Shown one piece after another: positions 21,330 to 34,003 of a stretch of DNA of 64,000 bases (position 1 is the stretch's first letter; every line of letters begins with the position of its first letter). The notes below the pieces were generated by a model. That model did not search any database. It saw nothing but the letters and a program-made list of their open reading frames with translations, and was not told the DNA's origin. The position numbers were made by a program, and so were the translations under genes. The DNA lies in the NCBI RefSeq assembly GCF_020509005.1, contig NC_063013.1:3038001-3102000 (forward strand). Direction: 5' to 3'. Origin of the DNA: Fulvia fulva (Eukaryota > Ascomycota > Dothideomycetes > Mycosphaerellales > Mycosphaerellaceae).

Positions 21330-21437
21330 CGCGGCTTGGCTTTACTTTATAACTTCGCCGCGCCTCGCGCTCCTCTTTCGTAGCTTCGTAGAACAACAAC
21401 TATCTCATTCGGACCCTATGGTACGCGCGCCCTTACA
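21254..21437 (+). repeat. 3' LTR of gypsy-B
   Basis: Identical to 14216-14399 in my reading. The purine tract GGGAGGGGGGG ends three bases upstream, at about 21250. The Pol frame runs 76 bases into this LTR before its stop. Confidence 0.97.
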
Positions 21438-21679
21438 TATAGATAGATAGATAGATAGATTATTCATTCGCCTGTTTTAGTGCCCTATAGCCTATGTAGG
21501 TCTCTCGCTATTTAGGTCTATTTGTGTAGGTAGGAAACCCGATTAACGGATGAAAACCTCCTCGTCTTTGCCCTCCTCGTTCTTTCCTGTCTTGTCCTTT
21601 CGTTCTCCTTCCTTTAGGGTACGCTAGTGTCATAGTTGTTACCCTATAACTACCTTGCCCGTAACCCTAGTGATGTCCT

Positions 21680-24600
21680 CCTCTCAATTCCCTTTCTCCC
21701 TTCTGTTTCCCCGGCTCTTCTCTCTCTCTCCCTCCTCTCTATCCACCTTTCCGTTTCTACTGCTAGGGAGAATTGCTCTAGGTAGTCCTCGTTAAGGATC
21801 CATCTTGTCACTCTCCTTATATCTTGTCTGTCCTAGATAATGGCCTAGTATTGCCTGTCTCTTGCCTTCGCCCTCCACTAGCTTCTCCCTTTTACCCACT
21901 TAGTACAGTTCAGCACTATGTGCTCCGGGTTTTAGGATAGGTAGCTATAGGGGCAACGTTTAGAATCGTATCCTAGGACTCTTCTTTAGTGCAAGTATGC
22001 TCTTAGCCCAATGTGCTTAGAGCGAATCTGGATAGCTATGCTTGCTTCCGCCCTCTTCAGGTCTTTATAGATAAGGTAGTTATACCTCCCGAAGGTCCTG
22101 GCCGCTAGTAGGGCTCCTAGCCTCACCGGTTTTTGGTTCTAACGCGTTTCCTATAGGTGACCTACGATCCTTTCTGCTTAGCTTTGCTTCTTTTTCCCTT
22201 TGTCCCCTGTGTTAGCTTGCTCCCTTAGAGCTTCTCTCTGTTCAAGGGCTACTAGGATTTCCTGTGATGTTTTTAGGTCTGCTTCCTTCTATAGGATTAT
22301 ATATAGCCGGTTAGGTCTTCTCCTCCTCTCCTACTAGGTTCTTATCCTTTAAGTAGCTACTTAGATGGTTCCCTAGGCTAGGTATGCTGATGTCTTCTCT
22401 ACGTATTGACACCTCATGCCCTAGAGGTACTCCCTAATAGGGGCTGTACCTGATTCCATTTCTATTGTCCTGTGAGGGGTTGACTTGTATGCCCCTAGTA
22501 CTCTCTTTAGGCAGGCTACCTACGCTCTATTAAGGGGGTCCTCAATTCTCTTCGGGATGTGTTTTTCCGCTGCCTAAATTGCTACTCTATATAGCATTGC
22601 GGGCTTGACAATAGCCTTGTACATAGTCTAGGCCTTTATAAAGGTCGCCCCCTAGGTTAACGTAGTAAGTCTCTCGATTAATTGTCTATTAGTGTCCGCT
22701 CTCGCTTACGCCTTCTTCACTTATAGTCCCTAGCTAAGTTTCGGGTCTAGCTATATCCTAAGGACTCTGAGTTCCCTTATAGGATAGGTCTCGAACCCCT
22801 GGATTTTTACTAGTGCTACCAAGTTGTGTTTTGTCTTTGCCTTACTAAAATGGATAAGTTAGTACTTGTCCGGTACGAATTTTGCCCTATGCTCTCTTGC
22901 CCACTTTTCGCATTGTCTATGTTTCTCCTCTAGGAGTGCGTAGTTTTCCTCTATAGACCCCGACCACGCTAGGATATTTGTGTTATCTACGAACCCCGAT
23001 ACTAAGGTGTTTACTGTTTCTAGGAGGAGGGTCAGGTCGGCTATAAAGAGGAGGAACAGAATTAGGGAGAGTATAGAGCCCTATAGGATGCCCGTGTTCG
23101 TAATTAGGGTCTACGGGGCTTTAAAGGACCCTAGGAGGATCTAGGTTGTTCTGTCCTTAAGGAATGACTATATAAAGTGTACTATCTAGGCTAGGATACT
23201 TTTCATTCTAAGGATGTATAGGAGCCTTACGTAGGACATATTATCGAAAGCCCCTAATATGTCTAGTAAAAGTAGTAAGGCTACCTTGTTATTGCTATAG
23301 TACTAGATGTGTCTGATTTGCTCTATAATCAGTTCGACTGCTATAAGGGTAGATCTCTTTTATCTCCCCCCTATTTACGTTACCGGGAGGAGGTTATGTT
23401 CTTCTACTATTCCGGTGAGCCTTATAGCTACGACCTTCTCTAGGAGCTTCCCTAGTATGTTTAGTAACGTAATTGGTCTATATGACTTCAACTTGGTATA
23501 GTCTTCCTTTTAGGGTTTCCTTAGGACGCAAGTTAGTAATTGCCTAAAGGCCTTTAGGCAATACCCCTACTTTATACACTAGGTAAAGATTGGCGTAAGC
23601 ACTAGAGTGATAAGGCTACTACTAGCTTTTAGGTAATAGTTAGGGATCTTGTCTAGGCCTAGGGCTTTATTGCCCTTTAGTTTCTTAATAATGTTTCCGA
23701 TCTCTATAGCAGACACTTACTAGTTAGCCTCCCTTAGCGGAGGAATGTGTGTTCCTAGGATGTTGCTTAGGTCTACCTCTACCTAAGTCCCGAAGAAGTG
23801 GTCTACGAATACTTTCGCTTTCCCTATCGGAGTGGTTTGCGTTTCCCCGTCTTAGTCCTATATTAAGGGAAACTGGGGCGGGGAGTTTCGTTCCTCGTCT
23901 AGTTTCCTAGCCCATTTTGCTAGTCTCTAGATTTGTTCCGGGTGTTCTGTGATCATCCCTACAGTTGACCTCTACTCCTACGTCTTGTCTCTTCTAATCT
24001 GCGCCTTCTTTGCTTTGTACGCGTTGTTATAGGCTTCCTAGTTTGCTTAGGTACGTCGTTACTCCTATCTCCTTCTTGCTCTCCTTGCCTCCTTAACTTT
24101 AGCTATGCACTCTAGTGTCTAGTATAGCTTCTAGTATAGCGACTATCTCTTCTTAGGTATATAGGCCTAGGCTGCCCTTTGTATAGCTTCTATCAGCTGC
24201 TCTACTGCTTAGTCAATCCCCTCCGTTATATGTATATTGTTAATGTTCACCTGTTCTAGTTCGCCTTCTAGCCGCTACTGTACTAGTGTCCACTCGGCCT
24301 ACTTCTAGCAGAGCCTCCTCTTAGGTTCCCTCTCCTCCTTAACTATGAGTTGGATGTCGGTTTGGATTAGATAGTGGTCTAATGAGGACTCTAGTTAGTC
24401 ATTAACTATATAGCTTTCTACCCGTCGTGTTAAGGCGTAGGACATAAAGTATAGGTCTAGCGTGCTAGAACTATTGTTTCTAGCCCAAGTTTCTGTTCCC
24501 TTTAGCGTGATCAAGTCCATTTAGGCTGTTTCTATCTGACTAATAAGCCTCCCTACTAAGAAGTGGTATGCTAGGGTGAAGTCCGATCCCTACTTTAGGT

Positions 24601-25051
24601 AGTAGAGGTTGAAATCTCCTATTACGATATTATAGTTTTGTTGGTCTATTGCTTCCGGGAGCCTTCCTAGCGTATATAGTTGTGTGCTGCTTCTAGACTC
24701 TAGAGGTAGGTTGTATACGCTATAGATTAGGACTTGGCCTTAAGTTATTTTGAGCTATACTATAGTGATATCCCTATCGGTTCTCGGCTAGGCCTACTAG
24801 TCCTCTACTAGTACCTTCTTACTGACATAGATACAAGTTCGTAGGACTCCCTCGGTTCTGTTTATTACTACGTAGTATCTCGGGTCTCGTATAGTTAATA
24901 GAATCCTAGAGTATAGGTTGATCTATAGTTCCTATATTACTATAATGTGGTGTTCCTCCGGGTCTAAGGCTTGTAGAAAGCTCCTTTAGACCTTGTCTTT
25001 GCTTCTGTTTACATTATACTAAATGATTAATAGTCTGTTAGTATGAGGCAT
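21680..25051 (-). pseudogene. LINE-B ORF2: endonuclease and reverse transcriptase
   Basis: The ATG at 25051-25049 gives MPHTNRLLII, then YNVNRSKDKV, the APE-endonuclease start, after which the frame has many stops. RT landmarks survive, such as GFVDNTNIL near 22990 (the second Asp of FVDD mutated to Asn), KLKGNKALGLDKIP near 23650 and LNMLGKLLEKVVA near 23450. The end is near 21680 by comparison with LINE-D. The product would be the nicking and copying enzyme of target-primed reverse transcription. Confidence 0.8.
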
Positions 25052-26343
25052 TAGGACATATTTATGTCTAGGTCCGTTTGGTCTTACTATTAGTCTTGCT
25101 ATTAGTTTTCCCGTCCCTCCTCCTGTTCTTCCCTTTAGGGTTGGCTCCCTATTATTTAGTTGATTCTTATTTGTCTATTGCTCTGCGCTGCCTTATATAA
25201 GAACGTTAGTCTCCCTATTACTAGCACTATTTATAGCTCCTCTTATGGCCGGGGTCTCTTATTCGGGTGGGTGGTTCTCTCTAGTTGTTTCTGTTCACCT
25301 ACTAGGAACCTAGTTAGTGTTGTTACCCTTGCTTCCCGCGCTCTCCACTGGGCTGATAGTCTAACTAGGCATTAGTTTGACTATACCGGGTGTTTTCTCC
25401 TACATACTACGTATCTTGTGTCCTCCTTCCGTTTTTAGCACTCTTAGGTCGCGTGATCACTAGTATAGTATAAGTAGACTAGTGTGGCTTTACTACACTT
25501 TGGGGCAATATGTCCGTACTGTTAATAGTTAAAACATTAAAGGATTCTATAGTTACTCTAATAGATTTCTATATCTAGCCTCTTAAAGTCCTAGTACAAC
25601 CCTTGGTCTAAGACCTTGTTCGCTTGCTCTAGTGTTACAACCTATAAGATTAGCGAGGAGGCCCTCTTGCCCTCCTCTATCTTCTTCTTGACCCACGCTA
25701 TCTTTATGATCTATAGTCCTAGTGCTGTTACCTAGTTTTGCCTCTAGAGGTTTAGTGTATCCCTTTATATATCAAAGGTTCGTAGGACCCTATACGCAAT
25801 TACTATGTACTGTTAATAGGAGACTTTCGCTATGCTCCCGATCTTTAGTGTCCACTCCTTGTTTATTTCGAGGGCCTTCTTGTCCTATACGTATACTATA
25901 AACAGCTTGACCCCTTTATTGTCTACCCTTGCCCCTACTATTCCCTTTACTCCGATCTTCTCGACTATCTCCCTCCCGGTCATCTTTCCTATCTCTTCCT
26001 TCTCTTTCTAGTCCGTAATATAGACTCGTAGTACTATGCTTTAAGGGGGGGTAGGTTGGCTCGCGATTGTTGCCTAGGTCGTTAGGCCCTAGGTCTGTCT
26101 CGGGTCTCTTTAAGGGTTGTTTCTTGCGTTTCGTGTTGCTGCCTCGATTGCTATGTTAATCGTAGTGCTTGTTTGTCGTTTGAGCGCCTTTAGTCCCCCG
26201 AGCAGTTCGCTTATTACTCCTTTTAGTACTCTCTCCGGAAACCTCCCTTCTTCTGCCGCTACCATCTCTTCCGCCTTCTTGTAGAGCGTCCTCCACTCGT
26301 CTCCCCCTTGCTCTCGGTCGTCTACTGCCGTCGTCGTCGCCAT
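25047..26343 (-). pseudogene. LINE-B ORF1: RNA-binding zinc-knuckle protein
   Basis: The first 77 codons (26343-26110) are intact: MATTTAVDDREQGGDEWRTL, then KKAEEMVAAEEGRFPERVLK, then VISELLGGLKALKRQTSTT, a helical N-terminus like LINE-A ORF1. TAG stops appear from about 26110. Degraded Cys/His knuckles lie near 25400-25560. The ORF1 frame appears to end at a TAA overlapping the ORF2 ATG (TAATG, about 25053-25049). Confidence 0.75.
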
Positions 26344-26369
26344 TTTTCCCTATAGAGTATATAGAAGGT

Positions 26370-26386
26370 CTATAAAGTATATATAG
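26370..26386. repeat. Target-site duplication of LINE-B (right copy)
   Basis: Exact 17-bp match to 14199-14215. The gypsy-A protease-to-RT reading continues on its far side. Confidence 0.92.
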
Positions 26387-27926
26387 TATAGATGTTTAAC
26401 CCGAAAGAAAATCCTAATAAGTAAGTCGCGCGAGACCCGCTATCCGCGTATATACTAAAGGCTTTCGGTATAAGAGCGAAGCTAGTACTAGGAGGTAGCG
26501 CGGCGATGTTAGTAGATACTAATAATTAAGAAAATATAGATAGATAGGAGGAGCCCCGGGGTAACTATACCTAGCGGTAACTTAACGCCTCTACTATATT
26601 AGCTAATGACTATTAGCGTTTTATAAACGGTAAGGACAAAGACTAGGATCCTATCCCTTTGTTACTAGTAGAGTTTAGGGAAATGGCAAGGCTATTTAGC
26701 CGTAAGGAAGTAGATAAGGTCCTACCGCGACGGCCTAGCGTAGACTATAAGATTAAGCTAAAGAATAGTTAGACACCGCTATTTTGAAGACCATACTCCT
26801 TCTCTATACGAGAGAACAAGGTGATTAAGAAGTAGATCGACGACTAACTTGAGAAAGGTTCTATTTAGAGAAGCGTATTACTAGTAGTAGTATCTATTCT
26901 AATAGTTAAAAAGCCGGGTAGAGGGCTACGAGTATACGTAGACTATAGAGCTCTAAACGCGCTTACGACAAAGAGTGGCTACCCGATTCTACTATTTTAA
27001 GAGACCTTAGATCGTATTACTAGCGCGCAATAGTTCACTAAGCTAGATGTTATCGCTACGTTTAATCGTATCCGTATTATAGTAGGAGACGAGTAGAAAA
27101 CGGCCTTTACTACTAGATATAGGTAGTTTAAGTACGTAGTTATGCCCTTTAGACTATACAATATACTAGGAACGTTTTAGTTATTTATAAACGATATACT
27201 AAGAGAGTTTGTAGATAACTTCGTGTTATATTACCTTAATAATGTACTTGTCTTTAGTAAGACAAGAGAAGAGTATATCTAATATGCCTTAAAGGTTCTA
27301 CGAAAGCTAGATACCGCCGGGCTCTAGTTAGATATTAATAAATACGAGTTCTTTAGACACGAGACTACTTATCTAGGTGTTATTATCACAAATAAGGGCA
27401 TTAAGATAGACCTAGCTAAGATTGAAAGCGTTAAGAATTGGCCTATACCCGCGAATATTACCGACATCTTGTCGTTTATAGGGTTTACTAACTTCTACCG
27501 TAGGTTTATTAAGGATTTTAGTAAGATCTACTTGCCTATAGCGAAGCTTATAAGGAAGAATATCCTATAGGACTAGTCTCTAGTATATTAATAGGCGTTC
27601 GAGGCATTAAAGTAAGTATTTATCGATATGCCTACCTTAAAACACTTCTACCTAGGGCGAGAGACTATTCTAGAAATAGATACCTTAGATTACGTAATAG
27701 TAGTAGTACTCTTATAACGTAACGAGCGAGGAGTATTATATCCTATCGCTTATATATCTAAGAAGATAGATCCCTAGTAATATAATTACGATATCTACGA
27801 TAAGGAGCTCCTAGCTATTATAAAAGCTTTCGAGGAATAGCGACCGGAGCTAACTTTTAACGGATATAGTACCGACGATTATAAGAATCTACTAGACCCG
27901 GAATCTAAGGACAAGCCGACGCTTAT
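26387..27926 (+). pseudogene. Gypsy-A reverse transcriptase and RNase H, central fragment
   Basis: Reads LKNSQTPLFRRPYSFS near 26760, [19 protein letters not shown] near 26910, FTKLDVIATFNRIRI near 27035 and YYLNNVLVF near 27230, where the catalytic DD of YLDD has become NN. Further on are IESVKNWPIPANITDILSF near 27420 and the RNase H region ETILEIDTLDY near 27670 with YDIYDKELLAIIKAFEE near 27790. In-frame TAGs are scattered. It ends at the LINE-C target site and resumes at 34004. Confidence 0.88.
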
Positions 27927-28109
27927 ATACTCCAATTATAGAAAGATATTTCATTAAGCTATTGTAGTACCCTTTGGCCTATATAGCTATACTATCTTGT
28001 TTTTGTATATATAGAGGGGAAACCGTATTAGTGAAAACCCCTCCTCCTTCCCGCCTATATTTTCCTCCTAGTTGTTGTCTTAATTTTCCTTTGTTAGGGG
28101 TACGCTAGT

Positions 28110-31100
28110 ATTATAGGCCTACCCTAATAACTACCCTATCTGCCACCCCCTAGCTTCCGCCTCTTGTCTATCCACTCCTCCGTCTCGCTAGCGAGGCTAA
28201 ACTACTAGAGGTATCCCTACTATAGTATCTACCGAGAGATTCGGCGAATATTGCCTTTGTCCCTAATAATTGACTTGTAGTCTCTCCTTCCCGCTTAGTG
28301 CCTCTAATTTCCCCTACCTCTCGCCTACTACGGGCATCGTAGTAGTATATGTTCTAGGTTTTGCGATAGGTAGCTATACTAGTAGGCTAGGCTATAGATG
28401 TCTAGTACGCGTCTTCTAAATAGGTAGGCCCTTAACCTAATATGTTTAGACCTAATTTGGATCGCTATGCTTGCCTCGGCCCTTGTTAGGTCCCTATATA
28501 GCTAGTAATTATGTCTCTAGAAGGCTCGGAGCGCTATTAGGCCTATTGTCTTAGGGGGCTTCCTTTTCTAGTCCTGCTCCTATAGGTAGCTCGCTATCTA
28601 TTCCGCTAGGCTTTAGGTCTTAGCCTTACTCCCGCCGGCCTAGCGAGTCCTACGCTCCTCCTCTTTTCGTGCTAGCTATTCGGTGCTTATCTATACGGCC
28701 GTAAAGGTAGTAAGGTCATCCTCTTTTTAGCTTGTCCTATGTCCTACCCTCCCCGGTAGCGGCTTTCTATCTTATTCTTTACCTCCTAGATCGTAGTTTG
28801 TACTAGGTAACCTATCGTCCTTACCGCGTATTGAATTCTTATTCCCCGGATGTACTAGCCGATTAGTAGTGTTCCTGTCTCTATTTCTACCGTGCTTGTT
28901 AACGTTGTCTTATATACGCCTAGTACCCTACGTAGGTTACCTACCTATGTCCTGTTTAGGGGTTGCTCTATCCGTTTCGGGATCGGCTTACCTACGCCTC
29001 CTGTTCCCTAAATCTGTGCCCCGTATAGTATAGCTAGTCTAACGATCGCCTTATACATTACTCTTGCCTTATTAAATGTTGCTCCCTATATAGATGCCGT
29101 AAGTCTCTTTATCGAGGCTTCGTTAACTTATACTCGACTCTAGGCTTTCTTAACCTATACATTCTAGCTTAGCTTCGGGTCGAGCTAGATCCCTAGTACT
29201 CGTAGCTCCGCTAATAGCTTTGTCTCGTAGCCTTAGATTCTTACCGCCGCCTTTATATTATAGTATGTTCTCGCTTTACTAAAGTGTATAAGTTAGTACT
29301 TTTTAGGGGCGAACTAGGCACTATACTTCTTTACCTACTCCTCACATTTCTTGTACCTATCTTCGAGGAGGCGACAGTTCTCCTCTATCGAGTCTAACTA
29401 GGCTAGGATGTTTATGTCGTCTACGAACCCTAATACTAAGGTTTACGGAGAGGTGAGTAGGGGGATTAGATCAGACATAAATATTAGAAACAGGATAGGG
29501 GAGAGAGTAGATCCCTAAGGTATTCTAGTCTCTACCTTTACCGGGTCGGACGTATACCTTCCTAGGACTAGGTATGTCGTCCGTTCCTAGAGAAAGGAGT
29601 AGACGAACGTCGTTACCTACTAGGGGATGCCTTTCTGCTATAGGATATATATTAGCCTTTAGTATAAGACGTTATCGAAGGCTCCTACGATGTCGAGGGA
29701 TAGTAAGGACGCCGCTCGGTTCCTACCGTAGTGCTAGAGGGTCTGAATTTGCTCCGTAATTAGCTCTATTACTATTAGTATCGATCGCTAGCTTCTTTCC
29801 TCCTATCTATGTTACTAGGAGTACGTAGTTGTCCTCGACTAGCTACGTAAGTCTCTAGGCTACTATCTTTTCTAGGACCTTCCCTATCGTATTTAGAAGT
29901 ACTATTAGTCTATACGACTTGGGCTAAGTATAGTCTTCCTTCTATAGCTTACGTAGCACTACTGTTATAGACTCTCTATACGGCTTCGGGTAATACCCTA
30001 GCCGTAGGCACGCGGTAAACAGGTTTACTAGGCTCGGCGCGATCTCTTCTCTATACTCTTTTAGTAGTATATTCGGTATCCTGTCTAGGCCTAGGGCTTT
30101 CCGTCCTTTTAGCTTACTTATAACTCCTATTACTCTGTTAGAGCTAACCGCCTAATCTATGTCTAGGGGTTCCGGGTATATACTCGGGTCGATATCCGTA
30201 AGGTCTACCTCTACTTACGTCGAAAAGAAATAGTCGGCTAATGCTTTTGCCTTGCCCCGGGGCGTAGCCTAGGCAATCCCTTCGCGGTCTACGATTAGGG
30301 GGAAGTGAGGGGTTTGCTACTCTTTAGGTAGTCGTGCCTATTTAGTAAGTCTCTATATCTGTTCCGGGTTTTCTATAACGAGCCCGATCGTCGCTCTCTA
30401 GTCCTATAGCTTATCGCGTCTTATCTATGCCTTCTTCTCTTGTGTCGCGCGACAGCATTGCTCCTACGTCTCTTAGGTATGCTCCTTCGTCTACTATCGC
30501 CTTGCCCTTCTAGCCTCCCTTACCTTTATAGAGCATTTAGGGGTCTAGAAGGCCTTCTACTACGTTAAGGGCCGGAGTAACGGCGTATATTGTTCCGCTA
30601 CTTACTATATAACCGAGGTAATCTGTTCCGCTGCTTGATCTAGCTAAGCTGTCGTCTCGAGTTCTCTATACTATAGTAGGTTCGCTATTAGGAAGCCTCT
30701 TATATCGTCCTAGCGTGCCTTCTTCTAGTTACGGCGTAGTTCGCTTACTAGCTCCTCTATCGCCTTCACCCCTAGCGTCGTTTAGATAGGGATATAGTCT
30801 AAGGAGGCTTCTAGCGCGTAGTTCGGTCGGCATTAGACTAGACTCTCTTTAAGTTCTCGTAATAGAAAGTATAGGTCGATTGTGCTTATACTTATATAGG
30901 CCTTCTACGTCTCTATTCCCTTTAGTATTACTAAGGCTATTCCGTAGCGTACGGTTATATCTAGTAGCTTTCCCTCTAGAAACGCGTACGGGGGAGTGAA
31001 TTCGAGTCCCTACTATAGGTAGTAGAGGTTAAAGTCGCCGAGGAGTACTTACTTTATATCTTAGCTTAGGGTCCGCTCTAGGTAGGCGAGGGTTCCTAGT

Positions 31101-31482
31101 TCCCTACTCGTCCGACCCCGCGGTAGCGTGTTATAAACGTTATAGATCTAGATAGGGCCTTGTATCGTGTTAATCTAGATTGATATTATGTCTCCTAGGT
31201 TGCCCTACTACGGTAGTATAACCTTCTACGACTTAAGGTCTATAGTCTTGCTTACGTATATATATGTCCTCGGGATAACGCCTCGTTAGCCCGCGATTAC
31301 GGTGTAGTATCTCCGGTCATTACAAGTAGCTAGGAGTCCTTCGTAGGGGTTGACCTATAGTTCCTATACCGCGATAACGTAGTACCGTAGCGGGTCTAGC
31401 TCTTATAGAAAGTGGCGCTAGACCTTGTCCCTACTTTTGTTTACGTTATACTATACGATAGTAATGTCGTCGTATAGTATTA
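28110..31482 (-). pseudogene. LINE-C ORF2: endonuclease and reverse transcriptase
   Basis: It is homologous along its length to LINE-D ORF2, but the start ATG reads ATA (31482-31480) and dozens of codons are TAG. FVDDINIL near 29415, a KLKGRKALGLDRIP-like motif near 30100 and LLSLDIVGAFDN near 29695 are recognisable. A Cys/His motif lies near 28370-28400. Confidence 0.8.
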
Positions 31483-32760
31483 TTCGTTATCCGTAAGGTC
31501 TATTTCCGTGCTAACCTACTATATCTCCTAAGCCTATATCTCGCTGTCCGGCTAGCCCTAGGGCCGCTAGGGCGCCCTAAAGATTCGTATTTGGCCTAGT
31601 TCGTTAGCGGCCCGGTTAAGGTGTCGAGGCCTACCGGGAGGTAGATACGTTTGCGGTTAGGTTCCCTTATTCGTCTCTTCTACCCTCTTCCTTTTGCTCG
31701 GTTCGAAGCCCTTATATACGGTAGGTCCCTCCTACTACCGTTAGGGGTACCTAGCTAGTATAGAAATCCTTGCTTATCTCGCTCGTTCTTATACTACTAT
31801 TCTAGTTAGGCATTAGCTTAAATACGCTAGGTGCCTTCTACCGTAGTATATATACCTACTCTCCTTTTTTGGGCATTCCCTTCCCTAGTATAGGCCTACG
31901 TAGTAAGGATACCTTAGGGTCTTCTTCCCGTATTTTAGGGCTATATAACCGTACTGTTAGCATTAGAAGCATTGTAGTACCCTATAGCTACTCTAATAGA
32001 TCTCCGTGTCTATTCTCTCGTAGTTCTAGAATAGCCTATTGTCTAGTATCTAGTTAGCTTGTTCCGCTATCTCTACTTAGATAATAAGCGATAAGTATAT
32101 CTTTTCTCGGTCTACTGTCTTATATAGCTATACCGCCTTCGTTAGTCGTACTCCTAGGGAGGTGTTCTAGTTCTATACTTAGAGGTAGGGAAGGTCTTCG
32201 ACCTTAAATGTCCTAGGGACCCCGTAGGCGATGACGGTATACTATTAGTAGGAGACTCGTGCCGACTTCGCGACTTTAGTAGTCCACTCCTTATAGGTCT
32301 CTAGCTTTCGTCTATTAGACTCTTATACGGTAAAGAGTCTAACTACGCCTATTGCCTCTACCCTCGCTCTAACTACCTCCTTTTGGCCGATTCTATCGAC
32401 AATCTCCTTGCTTATTAGGGCTACGATTTCTTGTTTTTCCGCCGGATTAGTAATGTATAGGCGTACCGCCTTACTTGCCTTCGGAGGGGGTTAATTCTTA
32501 CCTACTACTACTATTGCCTATATAGTTAGTCTCTAGGCTACCTTCTGTGTTGCTTATTAGATTGTTTTCGGGATTTAGTATAATAGCGCTTTTAGCGCTC
32601 CTAGTAGCTATACTATAGTGTTCTTATATATCCGGGCTAGATGTTCGCTATCCCCTAGTAAGTCTTCCGCCTCCGTATATAGGGTCGTCTACGCTATATT
32701 GTTTGTCGTTAGCCTCTACTTTCTATATAGTAGGCCTTGGCTTATGTCCTAGGTTTTTCC
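31480..32760 (-). pseudogene. LINE-C ORF1: zinc-knuckle protein
   Basis: The minus strand gives YTEAEDLLGDSEHLARIYKN, VQLLGALKALL, then NPAEKQEIVALISKEIVD near 32430, RRKLETYKEWTTKVAKSARV near 32310 and CFQCQQYSYIALKYRKKTLR near 31970 (a CCHC knuckle with partial loss). It ends HLNRAANELGQIRIF and DLTDNE, overlapping the mutated ORF2 start. LINE-D keeps only this last segment (about 50 codons). Confidence 0.75.
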
Positions 32761-32899
32761 TTAGTCTGTTCCCCGGTTTAACTCTTAGTATAGAGTGTTC
32801 GTAAGGCTATAGCTCTCGTTAGTTACTATCCTTCGCTACTATTCGGGGTCGCGCTTCCTAATTAGGTAGTTGTCCTCCGTAACTCCGTAACTCTAGGGT

Positions 32900-33989
32900 C
32901 TGCCTTTAGGGTAAGGAAGGAATCGTATTTAGTAAGCTAGCTACGAGATAAGGTAATAAGTCTTAACCGCGCTTTCCTATATATCTAGTACTACCGTATA
33001 GCCTCGTTTAAAGAGGTTAGCCCGGAGTAAAAGCTTCCCTCTACGCCCTCCCTCCCTATTTACTCCTTAAGCTAATATCTACCTCTATAGGCCTAAGCCC
33101 TTTAGTACTCTCTATTAACCGATATACGTATCCGTCCTCTCGGGCTATATAGATAGTATTAGCCGTCGCTACTAGTATATACTACGCCCTAGGTTTTGAC
33201 GCCCTTTACGTTACCCTAGCCTATCTCTAGAAAGCGGCCGTCTATACCTCGTAGGTTTGCTCGGGGCACACACTACGCCGGGTAGCGTACTCCTTACGTC
33301 TCTACCTACTAACTAATATAAAGTTCCTTATTACCCTACCCTCGATCCTCCCCGATTATAGAACTAATCTACTCGTATTATACGTCTTTTCCCCGTCCTA
33401 ATAGCCGTCTTTTCCTTACTTAGGCTATTGTCTTTTCCTCGTCGCAATCTACTATATCAGACTAGGTGCGTTATATAGTAGGATAGGTAGTGCCTTAGGT
33501 AAAACCCTTATCCCTATACCGGGTATTTAATAGGCCCTAATAGGCTTCGTCGCGTATTAACCTACCTACCGTATTGCCCGCTAGTAAATACGAGATTGTT
33601 TCGTAGTCCGCTCGACGCCGTCGTATAGTCCGCTTAGTTGTTAATCTATAGTCCGCTCGTCTAATATTCGTCGCTCGGCCCGCTCGGTTTACGGTCTCCG
33701 GAGGTAAAAATTCTATACTTATACTAGAGGTGTCCTATCGAGCGTATAGGCTACGGTTCCGCGCCCTTCTTATACGTAGAAAGAAGAGGGACTCGCTCCC
33801 GATACGAGTATACGCTCGTCGGATAGTTTTTATATCCGTTTTACTAGTAGTCCTCTATTCGCCGCGGCTTCGCCTACGTTACGCGCCCGTCGCGCCTACG
33901 ACGCTCTAGCGTAAGAATACTTAGCTCTCTCGTAGCTAGACGAGAGGTTCGTAGCCGACACTACGTATAGGTGATTCTCGTTATCGACT
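32900..33989 (-). other. LINE-C 5' leader module
   Basis: About 1.09 kb without a readable frame, homologous to 37221-38300 in LINE-D and 51181-52262 in LINE-E. It includes the hairpin CTCTCGT/ACGAGAG near 33940 and repeated GAGCGGACTA boxes (as reverse complement near 33600-33670). It probably holds the internal promoter and 5' untranslated region. Confidence 0.6.
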
Positions 33990-34003
33990 ATACTCTAATT
34001 ATA

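Larger units (their letters stand above)
14216..21437 (+). mobile_element. Gypsy-B, intact chromodomain Ty3/gypsy retrotransposon
   Basis: A 7222-bp complete element with 184-bp LTRs (14216-14399 and 21254-21437) that read identical, TG...CA termini and a TATAG target duplication (14211-14215 and 21438-21442). Gag and Pol frames are both open and overlap. No RIP signature is visible, in sharp contrast to both flanks, so insertion followed the RIP of its surroundings. It lies exactly between the LINE-B target duplication and the (TAGA)n LINE-B tail. All parts for autonomous movement appear present: promoter, primer site, Gag, Gag-Pol frameshift, protease, RT, RNase H, integrase, chromodomain and polypurine tract. 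Confidence 0.97.
21438..26369 (-). mobile_element. LINE-B, Tad1-like non-LTR retrotransposon
   Basis: A 4.9-kb minus-strand LINE with a (TCTA)n tail (plus strand TATAGATAGATAGATAGAT at 21438). It is flanked by a perfect 17-bp target duplication, whose left copy was displaced to 14199-14215 by the later gypsy-B insertion. ORF1 begins only about 26 bases from the 5' end, so the leader is very short or the copy is slightly 5' truncated. RIP damage is heavy throughout, except at the 5' end of ORF1. Its 3' end is the closest match to the 3' part of the chimeric LINE-E (52261-52742). Confidence 0.92.
27941..33989 (-). mobile_element. LINE-C, full-length non-LTR retrotransposon
   Basis: A 6.05-kb minus-strand LINE flanked by ATACTCCAATTATA (27927-27940) and ATACTCTAATTATA (33990-34003). 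The single difference is CA to TA, as RIP would cause. It has a leader of about 1.1 kb (32900-33989) nearly collinear with those of LINE-D and LINE-E, then ORF1 and ORF2. Its 3' end is collinear with the 3' end of LINE-D. It is heavily mutated. It is the only copy of this family in the window that retains ORF1, so it serves as the reference for the deletions in D and E. Confidence 0.92.
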
